14,955 nucleotides of DNA from Thermoleophilia bacterium. GTDB taxonomy: Bacteria; Actinomycetota; Thermoleophilia; Miltoncostaeales; Miltoncostaeaceae. The notes below the pieces were generated by a model. The model ran no database searches. It was not told the DNA's origin and was given only the letters and a program-made list of their open reading frames with translations. The translations under genes and the position numbers were made by a program. Location: positions 1,325 through 16,279 of the forward strand of contig JAEMRL010000012.1 of the NCBI GenBank assembly GCA_016463385.1, read 5' to 3'. This document shows positions 1 through 8,802 of the stretch, piece by piece (the first letter of the stretch is position 1; the number at the start of each line of letters is the position of its first letter).

Positions 1-562
1 GGGCGGCCTCGAGGGCGGCCGGGGCGGGGGCGCCCCGGCGCAGCGTCGCGCGCGCGCCGTCGGCGAGGGTCACCTCGAGCGCGACCGCGTGGTCGGCCGT
101 GAGCCCGTGCACCACCGAGCGGGCCCCGGCGGAGTTGTTGGCGATCATCCCCCCGAGCGTCGCCCGGCTGGCGGTGGCGACGTCGGGGCCGAAGGCGAGC
201 CCGTGGGCGGCGGCGGCGCGGTTCAGGTCGTCCAGCACCACCCCCGGGCCGACCCGGGCGACGCGCGCGCCGGGGTCGATCTCGATCTCCCGGAGCGCCG
301 AGCAGTCGACCACCAGGCCGCGGCCGATCGCCTGGCCGGCCAGGCTGGTGCCGCCGCCGCGCATGGTGAGCGGGATCCCGGTGTCCCGGCAGGCCTCCAC
401 GGCGGCGTCGAGGTCGTCGGCGTCGTGCGCCCGGAGGGTGGCCGCGGGGAGTCTCCGGTAGATGCTCGCGTCGCTCGCGTAGAGCTCTCGCGAGGCCTCG
501 TCGTCGCGCACGTCACCGACCGCGGAGCGGCGCAGCCGGGCGACCATCTCGGGCGACCTCAT
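1..562 (-). CDS. FAD-binding PCMH-type oxidoreductase (N-terminal part, cut by window edge)
   Basis: The minus-strand frame is open from the ATG at 562 to the left edge, about 187 codons with no stop. The product resembles the N-terminal FAD domain of the large FAD-linked oxidases (D-lactate dehydrogenase / glycolate oxidase / YdiJ group), which oxidise a 2-hydroxy acid and often carry a C-terminal Fe-S domain. Visible motifs are RGGGTSLAGQAIG (about residues 68-80), the FAD pyrophosphate loop, and GPDVATASRATLGGMIANNS (about 125-144), typical of this family. DEASRELYASDASIY (21-35) matches the usual N-terminus. A second in-frame ATG at 547 has GAGG nine bases upstream and may be the real start. 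The gene is divergent from tuf. The substrate cannot be told because the C-terminal part is missing. Family assignment is firm; the specific enzyme is not. Confidence 0.85.
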   Translation of the reverse strand, partial: MRSPEMVARLRRSAVGDVRDDEASRELYASDASIYRRLPAATLRAHDADDLDAAVEACRDTGIPLTMRGGGTSLAGQAIGRGLVVDCSALREIEIDPGARVARVGPGVVLDDLNRAAAAHGLAFGPDVATASRATLGGMIANNSAGARSVVHGLTADHAVALEVTLADGARATLRRGAPAPAALEAA

Positions 563-624
563 CGCCGGATGCTACGGTCTCCGCGGGTGCCTGCCACACC
601 TTCCGAATGACCAGCGGATGTGCC

Positions 625-652
625 TTGCGGGCCGGGGGGTCTTTGCTAATCT
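625..652 (+). promoter_or_regulatory. Candidate sigma70-type promoter for tuf
   Basis: TTGCGG (625-630) lies 16 bases before TAATCT (647-652). The -10 element is directly preceded by TGC, an extended -10 (TGn) pattern, and sits in the only AT-rich patch of the divergent intergenic region. Transcription would start near 659, giving a leader of about 125 nt before tuf. This comes from motif matching only. The same AT-rich patch might also serve the divergent oxidoreductase gene, although I see no good -35 in that direction. Confidence 0.4.
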
Positions 653-683
653 ACCCCGGCTCTACGGAGCGCCCGGTTTTGCT

Positions 684-711
684 GCGCGCGGCCCTTCTGG
701 CCGCGCGTTTT
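684..711 (+). terminator. Terminator-like hairpin in the tuf leader (possible attenuator)
   Basis: A perfect 9-bp GC stem (685-693 with 699-707), extended by one G-U pair (684/708), closes a CTTCT loop and is followed by TTTT (708-711). The T-run lies only on the plus-strand side, so the element would act on transcription heading into tuf and not on the divergent gene. Its descending arm (699-706) is also exactly complementary to 738-745, so an alternative fold exists. The T-run is short, so efficiency as a terminator is uncertain. Confidence 0.45.
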
Positions 712-739
712 GCGCCGGGGGGACGTTTAGTCGATGAGC

Positions 740-757
740 GCGGCCGAAAGCGGCCGC
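740..757 (+). other. Hairpin 28 bases upstream of the tuf start
   Basis: A perfect 7-bp stem GCGGCCG/CGGCCGC with an AAAG loop ends 28 bases before the tuf ATG and 15 bases before its Shine-Dalgarno GAGGGAG (773-779). It leaves the ribosome binding site free, so it might stabilise the leader RNA. Residues 738-745 can instead pair with 699-706 of the upstream hairpin. In DNA this GC-rich, a stem of this size can occur by chance. Confidence 0.35.
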
Positions 758-785
758 CACGCAGAGTGCTCAGAGGGAGCGATCG

Positions 786-1973
<1,188 letters not shown>

Positions 1974-1989
1974 CAGGGCACGTCCCCGA

Positions 1990-2029
1990 CCCCGTCGTCT
2001 CCACCACCGGAGGCGGCGGGGTTTTCTTT
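1990..2029 (+). terminator. Rho-independent terminator after tuf
   Basis: A 13-bp stem (1990-2002 with 2009-2021, including two G-U pairs) closes an ACCACC loop and is followed by TTTTCTTT (2022-2029). This is the clearest intrinsic terminator in the window. It starts 17 bases after the tuf stop, and its T-run ends 23 bases before the rpsJ start codon. It therefore sits between two genes of the cluster and either ends the tuf transcript or acts as a partial attenuator ahead of the S10 genes. Confidence 0.85.
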
Positions 2030-2052
2030 CCCGACGCAAAGGCGCTTCACGA

Positions 2053-2361
2053 GTGCAGCAGAACAAGATCAGGATTCGCCTCAAGGCCTACGATCACGAG
2101 CTGATCGACAAGAGCGCGGCATCCATCGTGGAGACGGCCCAGCGCAGCGGGGCGACGATCTCCGGACCCGTACCCCTGCCGACGGAGCGGAACGTGTACT
2201 GCGTCATCCGCGGCCCGTTCAAGGACAAGGACTCGCGGGAGCACTTCGAGATCCGCACGCACAAGCGCCTCATCGACATCTACTCGCCGACGCCGAAGAC
2301 GGTCGACTCGCTCATGCGGCTCGACCTCCCGGCCGGCGTCGACATCGAGATCAAGGCGTAG
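2053..2361 (+). CDS. rpsJ: 30S ribosomal protein S10
   Basis: S10 belongs to the 30S head and, in bacteria such as E. coli, also acts in NusB-linked transcription antitermination. The product of 102 residues has the family length and starts MQQNKIRIRLKAYDHELID. The region around THKRLIDIYSPTPKTVDSLM (about 73-92) is the S10 signature area. Translation begins at GTG, with AAAGG (2038-2042) ten bases upstream. It is the first gene of the S10 run and lies just behind the tuf terminator, leaving no space for a promoter in the gap itself. The rplC start follows four bases after its stop. Confidence 0.97.
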   Translation: MQQNKIRIRLKAYDHELIDKSAASIVETAQRSGATISGPVPLPTERNVYCVIRGPFKDKDSREHFEIRTHKRLIDIYSPTPKTVDSLMRLDLPAGVDIEIKA

Positions 2362-2365
2362 CGCG

Positions 2366-2989
2366 ATGCCCGCGATCATCGGACGCAAGGTCGGCATGAC
2401 CCAGATCTTCGGCGAGGACGGCGCGCGCGTGCCCCTCACCGTGATCGAGGCCGGCCCCTGCCACGTCACCCAGGTCAAGACCATGGAGACCGACGGCTAC
2501 GACGCCGTGCAGCTCGGCTTCGGCGCGATCAAGCCCAAGGGCCTCAGCAAGCCCGAGCTCGGTCACCTGAAGAAGGCCTCCGCGCCGCCGATCCGCCACC
2601 TGGTCGAGTTCTCGGCCGAGGAGCTCGGCCTCGACGGCGTCTCCATCGGCGATGTCGTCACGGTCGAGCCGTTCGAGCCGGGCCAGATGGTCCGGGTCAC
2701 CGGCACCTCCAAGGGCAAGGGCTACGCCGGCACGATCAAGCGCCACAACTTCCGCCGGGGTCCCGTGAGCCACGGCTCGCACAACGTCCGCGCCCCGGGC
2801 TCCATCGGCGCCGCCGCCTACCCGGCCCGCGTCTTCAAGGGCATGCGGATGAGCGGTCACATGGGGGCGCGCACCGTCACCCAGCGCGGCCTGCAGATCG
2901 TGGACCGCGACCCCGACCGCAACCTCCTGCTCGTCCGGGGCGCCGTGCCCGGGGGAGTGAACGGCATCGTCATCGTGAGGCCCGAGTAA
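2366..2989 (+). CDS. rplC: 50S ribosomal protein L3
   Basis: L3 is a primary 23S rRNA binder whose long loop reaches the peptidyl-transferase centre. The 207 residues match the usual bacterial length. The N-terminus GRKVGMTQIFGEDG and the central GTSKGKGYAGTIKRHNF and RVFKGMRMSGHMG segments are characteristic. In the GSIG segment E. coli has a methylated glutamine (GSIGQ); here the sequence is GSIGAAAYPARV, so that modification site is absent, as far as I recall in other Actinomycetota too. AAGG lies nine bases before the ATG. Its TAA overlaps the rplD ATG as TAATG. Confidence 0.97.
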   Translation: MPAIIGRKVGMTQIFGEDGARVPLTVIEAGPCHVTQVKTMETDGYDAVQLGFGAIKPKGLSKPELGHLKKASAPPIRHLVEFSAEELGLDGVSIGDVVTVEPFEPGQMVRVTGTSKGKGYAGTIKRHNFRRGPVSHGSHNVRAPGSIGAAAYPARVFKGMRMSGHMGARTVTQRGLQIVDRDPDRNLLLVRGAVPGGVNGIVIVRPE

Positions 2990-3966
2990 TGGCATCCCTT
3001 CCCGTGCTCGACGCGGACGGCCTCGCGGCCGGCAGCGCCGCGCTGTCCCCGGCGATCGCCGAGCAGCCCATCAAGCAGCACCTCATCCACGAGACCGTCG
3101 TCGCCGAGCTCGCCGCTCGTCGCGCCGGGACGCACTCCACGCGCACGCGCGGCCAGGTGCGCGGTGGTGGATCGAAGCCGTGGCGCCAGAAGGGGACCGG
3201 GCGCGCCCGAGCGGGTTCCTCGCGGTCGCCCATCTGGACCGGCGGCGGCATCGTCTTCGGACCGACCCCGCGCAGCTACGGCGGCAAGGTCAACCGCAAG
3301 GTCCGCCAGCAGGCGTTCCGGGCCGCCCTGCGCGCCCACGTCGAGCGCGGCTCGGCCGCGGTGATGGACGCGACCGACTGGGATGCGCCCTCCACCAAGC
3401 GGGGCCTCGAGTACCTCCGGCAGGCGCCGGACGGCATCGCCGCCCGCCCGCTGCTGGTCGTGGTCGAGGACGTCCACTCGGTCGTCGCGCGCTCGCTGCG
3501 CAACATCGACGGCGTCTACGTCCTCGCCGGCATCGAGCTGGAGACGGTGGATGTCGTCGCCACCCGCTCGATCCTGTTCGAGAAGGCCGTGTGGGAGCGC
3601 ATCACGCGCGACGAGCTGACGGTCGAGACCGTCTCCCCGAAGCCCAAGGCCAAGCCCGCCGTCAAGAAGTCCGCCCCGCCGGCCCCCGCCAACGCGGTCG
3701 CCGACGCGGAGGAGGCGCCGGCCAAGCCCAAGCGCTCCCGGGCCAAGAAGGCCGCCCCGGCGGCTGAGGCGCCCGAGGCGGAGGTCGCCGAGGCCGAGGT
3801 CGCCGAGGCCGAGGCGCTCGAGGAGGCCGCCGTCGAGGAGGCCGTCGCCGAGGCGCCCGCCGAGATCGCGGAGCTCGAGGAGAGCCCCGAGGTCGAGGAG
3901 GCCGTCGCCGAGTCCGACGACGCCCCCGAGGCCGAGACCACCCCGGACGCGGAGGAGAAGGCGTGA
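2989..3966 (+). CDS. rplD: 50S ribosomal protein L4 with long charged C-terminal tail
   Basis: L4 binds 23S rRNA domain I, and its loop lines the peptide exit tunnel. In E. coli L4 also represses its own operon. Here the core is about residues 1-215, with the tunnel loop RGQVRGGGSKPWRQKGTGRA (54-73) and FGPTPRSYGGKVNRK (90-104). The total of 325 residues is about 110 longer than usual. Residues 216-257 are Lys/Pro/Ala-rich and basic; residues 258-325 are Ala/Glu-rich and acidic. The tail carries exact DNA repeats. The reading frame is intact, and the GC-rich sequence matches its neighbours. GAGG lies eight bases before the ATG, which overlaps the rplC stop by one base. The end overlaps rplW as GTGA. 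L4 identity is secure; the tail function is unknown. Confidence 0.97.
   Translation: MASLPVLDADGLAAGSAALSPAIAEQPIKQHLIHETVVAELAARRAGTHSTRTRGQVRGGGSKPWRQKGTGRARAGSSRSPIWTGGGIVFGPTPRSYGGKVNRKVRQQAFRAALRAHVERGSAAVMDATDWDAPSTKRGLEYLRQAPDGIAARPLLVVVEDVHSVVARSLRNIDGVYVLAGIELETVDVVATRSILFEKAVWERITRDELTVETVSPKPKAKPAVKKSAPPAPANAVADAEEAPAKPKRSRAKKAAPAAEAPEAEVAEAEVAEAEALEEAAVEEAVAEAPAEIAELEESPEVEEAVAESDDAPEAETTPDAEEKA
3781..3810 (+). repeat. Tandem 15-base repeat in the L4 tail
   Basis: Two identical adjacent copies of GAGGTCGCCGAGGCC encode EVAEA twice. The exact identity at synonymous positions suggests recent slippage duplication and not only amino-acid bias. Confidence 0.8.
3832..3912 (+). repeat. 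Pair of exact 21-base direct repeats in the L4 tail
   Basis: Positions 3832-3852 and 3892-3912 are identical and lie 60 bases apart in the same frame, each encoding VEEAVAE. Together with the adjacent tandem repeat this shows that the acidic tail has grown by internal duplication. Confidence 0.75.
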
Positions 3967-4265
3967 CCCAGCTCCGCGACGACATCCGGCGGGCCATCGT
4001 GTCGCCGGTCATCTCCGAGAAGAGCTTCCAGCTCGTCCAGGCGCACAACCAGTACACCTTCCGCGTGCTCGACGGCGCGCACAAGACGGAGATCCGTCAG
4101 GCGATCGAGGACCTCTTCGACGTCACGGTGACCGATGTGCGCACGGTGACCGTGCAGAGCAAGCCCAAGCGGCGCGGCGCCACGCGCGGCCGCCGCCCCG
4201 GGTGGAAGAAGGCCATCGTCGAGCTGAAGCCCGGCGACAAGATCGAGCTCTTCGAGGGGGCCTGA
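3963..4265 (+). CDS. rplW: 50S ribosomal protein L23
   Basis: L23 sits at the exit of the peptide tunnel and is the docking site for trigger factor and SRP. The 100 residues match bacterial L23. Typical segments are IVSPVISEKSFQLVQAHNQY (12-31), YTFRVLDGAHKTEIRQAIE and the basic loop KPKRRGATRGRRPGWKKA. The GTG start overlaps the rplD TGA as GTGA, and a GGAGGAG run lies just upstream inside rplD, so translation is probably coupled to L4. One base separates its stop from the rplB ATG. Confidence 0.96.
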   Translation: MTQLRDDIRRAIVSPVISEKSFQLVQAHNQYTFRVLDGAHKTEIRQAIEDLFDVTVTDVRTVTVQSKPKRRGATRGRRPGWKKAIVELKPGDKIELFEGA

Positions 4266-4266
4266 A

Positions 4267-5115
4267 ATGGGCATAAGAAAGTACAAGCCCACCTCGCCGA
4301 GCCGGCGCTTCATGACCGGTTCGGACTTCGAGGAGGTCACCAAGACCGAGCCCGAGAAGTCGCTGCTCGACAAGATCAGCAAGACGGGTGGGCGCAACAA
4401 CAACGGCCGCGTCACCAGCCGCCACATCGGCGGGGGCCACAAGCGCCGCTACCGCATCATCGACTTCAAGCGCCGCAAGGACGACATCCCCGCGCGCGTC
4501 GCGGCGGTCGAGTACGACCCCAACCGGTCGGCCCGCATCGCGCTGCTCCACTACGCCGACGGCGAGAAGCGCTACATCCTGGCGCCGCTGCGCCTGCGTG
4601 TCGGCGACACGGTGATGAGCGGCCCCAAGGCCGACATCAAGCCGGGCAACTCGCTCGCGCTGCGCGACATCCCGACGGGCACGATCGTCCACAACATCGA
4701 GCTGCAGATCGGCCGCGGCGGCCAGCTGTGCCGGTCCGCCGGCACCGGCGCCCAGCTGATGGCGAAGGAGGGCGAGTACGGCACCGTGCGGCTGCCCTCC
4801 ACCGAGATGCGCCTGGTGCACCTCGACTGCCGCGCGACGATCGGCCAGATCGGCAACGTCACGCACGAGAACATCACCATCGGCAAGGCCGGCCGCAGCC
4901 GCTGGAAGGGCAAGCGCCCCAAGGTGCGCGGTTCGGCCATGAACCCGGTGGACCACCCGCACGGCGGTGGTGAGGGCAAGAGCAACTCGGGCCGTCACCC
5001 CGTCACCCCGTGGGGCAAGCCGACCAACGGCTACCGCACGCGGATCAAGGGCAAGCCGAGCAGCAAGTACATCGTTCGCGGCCGCAAGCGCGGCAAGCAC
5101 ACGGAAGGCCGGTAA
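4267..5115 (+). CDS. rplB: 50S ribosomal protein L2
   Basis: L2 is needed for subunit joining and peptidyl-transferase function. The 282 residues are slightly longer than E. coli L2 (273). The OB-fold part is followed by an SH3-like part. DHPHGGGEG (229-237) contains the His (230) that corresponds to E. coli His229 near the catalytic centre. The basic C-terminus SSKYIVRGRKRGKHTEGR is normal. The start is supported by GAGGGGG (4254-4260), and the ATG lies one base after the rplW stop. Confidence 0.97.
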   Translation: MGIRKYKPTSPSRRFMTGSDFEEVTKTEPEKSLLDKISKTGGRNNNGRVTSRHIGGGHKRRYRIIDFKRRKDDIPARVAAVEYDPNRSARIALLHYADGEKRYILAPLRLRVGDTVMSGPKADIKPGNSLALRDIPTGTIVHNIELQIGRGGQLCRSAGTGAQLMAKEGEYGTVRLPSTEMRLVHLDCRATIGQIGNVTHENITIGKAGRSRWKGKRPKVRGSAMNPVDHPHGGGEGKSNSGRHPVTPWGKPTNGYRTRIKGKPSSKYIVRGRKRGKHTEGR

Positions 5116-5121
5116 GGGCAG

Positions 5122-5406
5122 ATGGGTCGCAGTCTGAAGAAGGGGCCGTTCGTCGACGACCGCTTGATGAAGCGGATCGAGGACATGAACGTCGCCAACG
5201 AGAAGCGCATCGTCCGGACATGGTCGCGTTCGTCGACCATCTTCCCGGAGATGGTCGGTCACACCATCGCGATCCACGACGGCCGTAAGCACGTGCCCGT
5301 CTTCATCAGCGAGAGCATGGTGGGCCACAAGCTCGGCGAGTTCGCGCCGACGCGCACCTATCGGGGCCACGGCGGCTCCGACCGGACCTCGACGATGCGC
5401 CGATGA
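5122..5406 (+). CDS. rpsS: 30S ribosomal protein S19
   Basis: S19 forms a complex with S13 in the 30S head and contacts A-site tRNA. The 94 residues begin MGRSLKKGPFVDDRLMKRIE, a near-canonical start. The signature area KHVPVFISESMVGHKLGEF (55-73) and the tail APTRTYRGHGG are present. AAGG overlaps the rplB stop region, four to seven bases from the ATG. The stop overlaps rplV as ATGA. Confidence 0.97.
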   Translation: MGRSLKKGPFVDDRLMKRIEDMNVANEKRIVRTWSRSSTIFPEMVGHTIAIHDGRKHVPVFISESMVGHKLGEFAPTRTYRGHGGSDRTSTMRR

Positions 5407-5768
5407 GCACCGACGCCCCCGAGACCCCCAAGGTGGTCGAGGCCAGCGCGAAGTACGTGCGCACCTCCGCCCGCAAGGGCCGCCTGGTCGCGGACCTCGT
5501 CCGCGGCAAGTCGGTCGCCGACGCCCAGGCCATCCTCGCCTTCAGCACCCGCGCGGCCGCCGTGCCGCTGGGCAAGGTGCTGCAGTCGGCCGTGGCCAAC
5601 GCGGACCACAACCACGGCCTCGACCCCCGGGAGCTCCGGCTCGTGAAGGTCACCGTGGACGAGGGCCCGACGATCAAGCGGTTCCGGCCGCGCGCCCAGG
5701 GCCGCGCCACCTCGATCATGAAGCGCACGTGCCACATCACCATCGGCCTCGCCGAGACGGGACGCTAG
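5403..5768 (+). CDS. rplV: 50S ribosomal protein L22
   Basis: L22 binds all domains of 23S rRNA, and its extended beta-hairpin narrows the exit tunnel near the macrolide site. The 121 residues include the globular part ARKGRLVADLVRGKSVADAQ and the hairpin RFRPRAQGRATSIMKRTCHI near the C-terminus. A short acidic N-terminal stretch (STDAPETPKVVEA) precedes the usual start of the fold. There is no clear Shine-Dalgarno, but the ATG overlaps the rpsS stop (ATGA), so translation is probably coupled. Confidence 0.96.
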   Translation: MSTDAPETPKVVEASAKYVRTSARKGRLVADLVRGKSVADAQAILAFSTRAAAVPLGKVLQSAVANADHNHGLDPRELRLVKVTVDEGPTIKRFRPRAQGRATSIMKRTCHITIGLAETGR

Positions 5769-5771
5769 ACA

Positions 5772-6550
<779 letters not shown>

Positions 6551-6551
<1 letters not shown>

Positions 6552-6964
6552 TGCTGATGCCGAAGAGGGTCAAGCACCGCAAGCATCATCGCGGTCGCCG
6601 CCAGGGCCTGTCGAAGGGCAACCACGTTCTCCACTTCGGTGAGTTCGGCCTCAAGGCGCTCGAGCCGGCCGCCATCACCAACCGGCAGATCGAGGCGGCC
6701 CGTATCGCCATGACCCGCCGCATCAAGCGTGGTGGCAAGGTCTGGATCAACATCTTCCCGCAGCTCCCCTTCACCAAGAAGGCCGCCGAGACCCGCATGG
6801 GTTCCGGCAAGGGCTCGCCCGAGGGCTGGGTCGCCGTGGTGAAGCCGGGTCGCATCATGTTCGAGCTGGCCGGCGTGCCCGAGCCGCTCGCCCGCGACGC
6901 CATGCGCCTCGCGGCCAACAAGCTGCCGATCCGCTGCAAATTCGTCACCCGTGAGGATGGTTAG
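6551..6964 (+). CDS. rplP: 50S ribosomal protein L16
   Basis: L16 helps position A-site tRNA on the 50S subunit. I chose the ATG that overlaps the rpsC stop as TAATG. It gives MLMPKRVKHRKHHRGR, the canonical L16 N-terminus, and a product of 137 residues, the family length. The frame is open further upstream, but that part runs in a second frame through rpsC and is spurious. The signature GSGKGSPEGWVAVVKPGRIM (about 83-102) is intact. Only a weak G-rich run lies upstream, so coupling to rpsC is likely. Confidence 0.96.
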
Positions 6965-6967
6965 AGA

Positions 6968-7162
6968 GTGAAGGCGAAAGAGATCAGAGACCTGTCCGAC
7001 GACGAGCTGGCCCGGACCCTCGAGACCGCCCGCGAGGCGCACTTCAACCTGCGCTTCCAGCACGCGTCCGGCTCCCTCGAGCGGACCTCCGAGCTCAACA
7101 CGCGCCGTCGCGAGATCGCCCGCATCCTCACCGTCGCCCACGAGCGGGAGCGTGCCTCGTGA
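6968..7162 (+). CDS. rpmC: 50S ribosomal protein L29
   Basis: L29 is a small helical-hairpin protein next to L23 at the tunnel exit. The 64-residue product starts MKAKEIRDLSDDELARTLE and has the central FNLRFQHASGSLERTSELN motif of L29. It uses GTG three bases after the rplP stop; GAGGATGG upstream is a plausible, slightly distant ribosome binding site. Its TGA overlaps rpsQ as GTGA. Confidence 0.95.
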   Translation: MKAKEIRDLSDDELARTLETAREAHFNLRFQHASGSLERTSELNTRRREIARILTVAHERERAS

Positions 7163-7440
7163 GCCCCGCCCCCCGCACGCCGCAGGAGTCGGTGGCGCCG
7201 CGCAAGTCCCGTCAGGGGCTCGTGGTGTCCTCCTCCCGCGACAAGACCATCACCGTGCGCCTCGAGACGTCCCGTCCCCACCCGGTGTACGGGAAGACGG
7301 TCCGCACGTCGTCCAAGCTGCACGCGCACGATGAGCGCAACGAGGCCTCCGACGGCGACCTCGTGCGCGTCGTCGAGTGCCGTCCCCTCTCTCGGCAGAA
7401 GCGCTGGCGCCTCGTCGAGATCGTCCAGAAGGCCCGTTAG
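7159..7440 (+). CDS. rpsQ: 30S ribosomal protein S17
   Basis: S17 is a primary 16S rRNA-binding OB-fold protein. The 93 residues include GLVVSSSRDKTITVRLE and the signature GDLVRVVECRPLSRQKRWRL near the C-terminus. There is a short Pro/Arg-rich N-terminal stretch before the fold. The GTG start overlaps the rpmC stop (GTGA), with GGGAG eight bases upstream. The final TAG overlaps the rplN GTG. Confidence 0.96.
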   Translation: MSPAPRTPQESVAPRKSRQGLVVSSSRDKTITVRLETSRPHPVYGKTVRTSSKLHAHDERNEASDGDLVRVVECRPLSRQKRWRLVEIVQKAR

Positions 7441-7808
7441 TGATCCAGGTCGAAACACGTCTGCGCGTCGCCGACAACACCGGCGCCCGTGAGATCCTCT
7501 GCATCCGGATCATGGGCGGCTCGCGCCGCCGGTCCGCGTCCGTGGGCGACATCATCGTCGGCACGGTCAAGCAGGCGGTCCCCAACGGCGCCATCAAGAA
7601 GGGCGACGTCGTGCGCGCGGTGATCGTGCGCACCAAGAAGGAGCACGGCCGGGGCGACGGCACCTTCATCGCCTTCGACGAGAACGCGGCCGTCATCATC
7701 GACAATGCCCAGAACCCGCGCGGCACCCGCATCTTCGGTCCCGTGGCCCGCGAGCTGCGCGAGAAGAACTTCATGAAGATCATCAGCCTCGCGCCGGAGG
7801 TGCTCTAG
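7440..7808 (+). CDS. rplN: 50S ribosomal protein L14
   Basis: L14 forms intersubunit bridges with 16S rRNA. I place the start at the GTG that overlaps the rpsQ stop (TAGTG). It yields MIQVETRLRVADNTGAREIL and exactly 122 residues, the standard length. GAAGG lies seven bases upstream. An ATG further upstream in frame would add 21 residues inside rpsQ and is not credible. The signature AAVIIDNAQNPRGTRIFGPV is intact. The TAG again overlaps the next GTG (rplX). Confidence 0.96.
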   Translation: MIQVETRLRVADNTGAREILCIRIMGGSRRRSASVGDIIVGTVKQAVPNGAIKKGDVVRAVIVRTKKEHGRGDGTFIAFDENAAVIIDNAQNPRGTRIFGPVARELREKNFMKIISLAPEVL

Positions 7809-8122
7809 TGCCGGCCCGTATCCGCAAGGGCGACCGCGTCGTGCTCCTGTCCGGCAAGGACAAGGGCAAGTCGGGCGTCGTCCTGGAGGTCCGCCCCGAC
7901 GAGCAGCGCGTGCTGGTCGAGGGCGTCAACCTCATGAAGCGCCACACCAAGCCGCGCCCGCCGAACGAGCCGGGCGGCGTGATCGAGCGGCCGGCGCCCA
8001 TCCACATGTCCAACGTGTCCCTGATCGACCCCAAGGACAAGCGTCCGACCCGGGTCCGCATCCAGGAGATCGACGGCGTGCGCGTACGCGTCTCGGCACG
8101 CTCGGGGGAGAAGCTCGACTGA
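7808..8122 (+). CDS. rplX: 50S ribosomal protein L24
   Basis: L24 initiates 50S assembly. The KOW motif spans about residues 3-36 (RIRKGDRVVLLSGKDKGKSG), followed by VEGVNLMKRHTKP and the GGVIERPAPIHMSNVSLID segment. The 104 residues match the family. GGAGG lies seven bases before the GTG, which overlaps the rplN stop by one base. Its TGA overlaps the rplE ATG (TGATG). Confidence 0.96.
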   Translation: MPARIRKGDRVVLLSGKDKGKSGVVLEVRPDEQRVLVEGVNLMKRHTKPRPPNEPGGVIERPAPIHMSNVSLIDPKDKRPTRVRIQEIDGVRVRVSARSGEKLD

Positions 8123-8793
8123 TGGCCGACGAGACCGCAGACACCACCGTGGCCGCACCGGCCGGCAACCAGGCCGGGCCGACCGCGCGCCTCAAGACGA
8201 CCTATGAGACCGACATCCGGCCGAAGCTCCAGGAGGAGTTCGGCTACCGGTCGCCGATGCAGCACCCCAAGCTCGAGAAGATCACCCTGAGCATGGGCGT
8301 GGGCGAGGCCAAGACCAACAGCAAGGCCCTCGACGAGGCCGTCGAGCAGATGGGCATCATCGCCGGCCAGCGTCCCTGCATCACGCGGGCACGCAAGTCG
8401 ATCGCCCAGTTCAAGCTGCGCGAGGGCATGGCCATCGGCTGCAAGGTCACGCTGCGCGGCAACCGCATGTGGGAGTTCCTCGACCGCCTCAACTCGGTCG
8501 CCCTGCCGCGCATCCGCGACTTCCGGGGCATCAACCCGGACGGCTTCGACGGCCGCGGCAACTACAACCTCGGGCTGCGCGAGCAGACCATCTTCCCCGA
8601 GATCGACTACGACAACGTCGACGCCGTGCGCGGCCTCAACGTGACCATCACCACCTCCGCCGGCACCGACGAGGAGGGACGGGCGCTGCTCCGTCATCTC
8701 GGCATGCCGTTCCGCGCGGAGGGCTACACGGCCGAGGAGCGGGCAGCCCGCCGTCGGCGCAAGCAGAAGAAGTTCGGCCGCGGCCGGCGTTAG
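8122..8793 (+). CDS. rplE: 50S ribosomal protein L5 with terminal extensions
   Basis: L5 binds 5S rRNA and contacts P-site tRNA. The core starts at about residue 23 (RLKTTYETDIRPKLQEEFGY) and contains KLEKITLSMGVGEA, the signature area, and INPDGFDGRGNYNLGLREQ. At 223 residues it is about 40 longer than E. coli L5 (179). The extra sequence is an acidic/alanine N-terminal stretch of about 20 residues and a basic C-terminal tail ARRRRKQKKFGRGRR. The ATG overlaps the rplX stop, with GGGGGAG about 11 bases upstream. The basic tail probably touches rRNA; that is inference. Confidence 0.96.
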   Translation: MADETADTTVAAPAGNQAGPTARLKTTYETDIRPKLQEEFGYRSPMQHPKLEKITLSMGVGEAKTNSKALDEAVEQMGIIAGQRPCITRARKSIAQFKLREGMAIGCKVTLRGNRMWEFLDRLNSVALPRIRDFRGINPDGFDGRGNYNLGLREQTIFPEIDYDNVDAVRGLNVTITTSAGTDEEGRALLRHLGMPFRAEGYTAEERAARRRRKQKKFGRGRR

Positions 8794-8802
8794 AGGAGAA
8801 TC

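Noticed and set aside
89..610. Plus-strand open frames at the left edge
   Set aside because: They are antisense to the FAD-binding oxidoreductase, whose minus-strand frame carries clear family motifs to the window edge.
4123..5370. 415-codon minus-strand open frame opposite rplB
   Set aside because: Antisense shadow of L23, L2 and S19. The composition is Ala/Arg/Asp-rich with no domain signature and no ribosome binding site.
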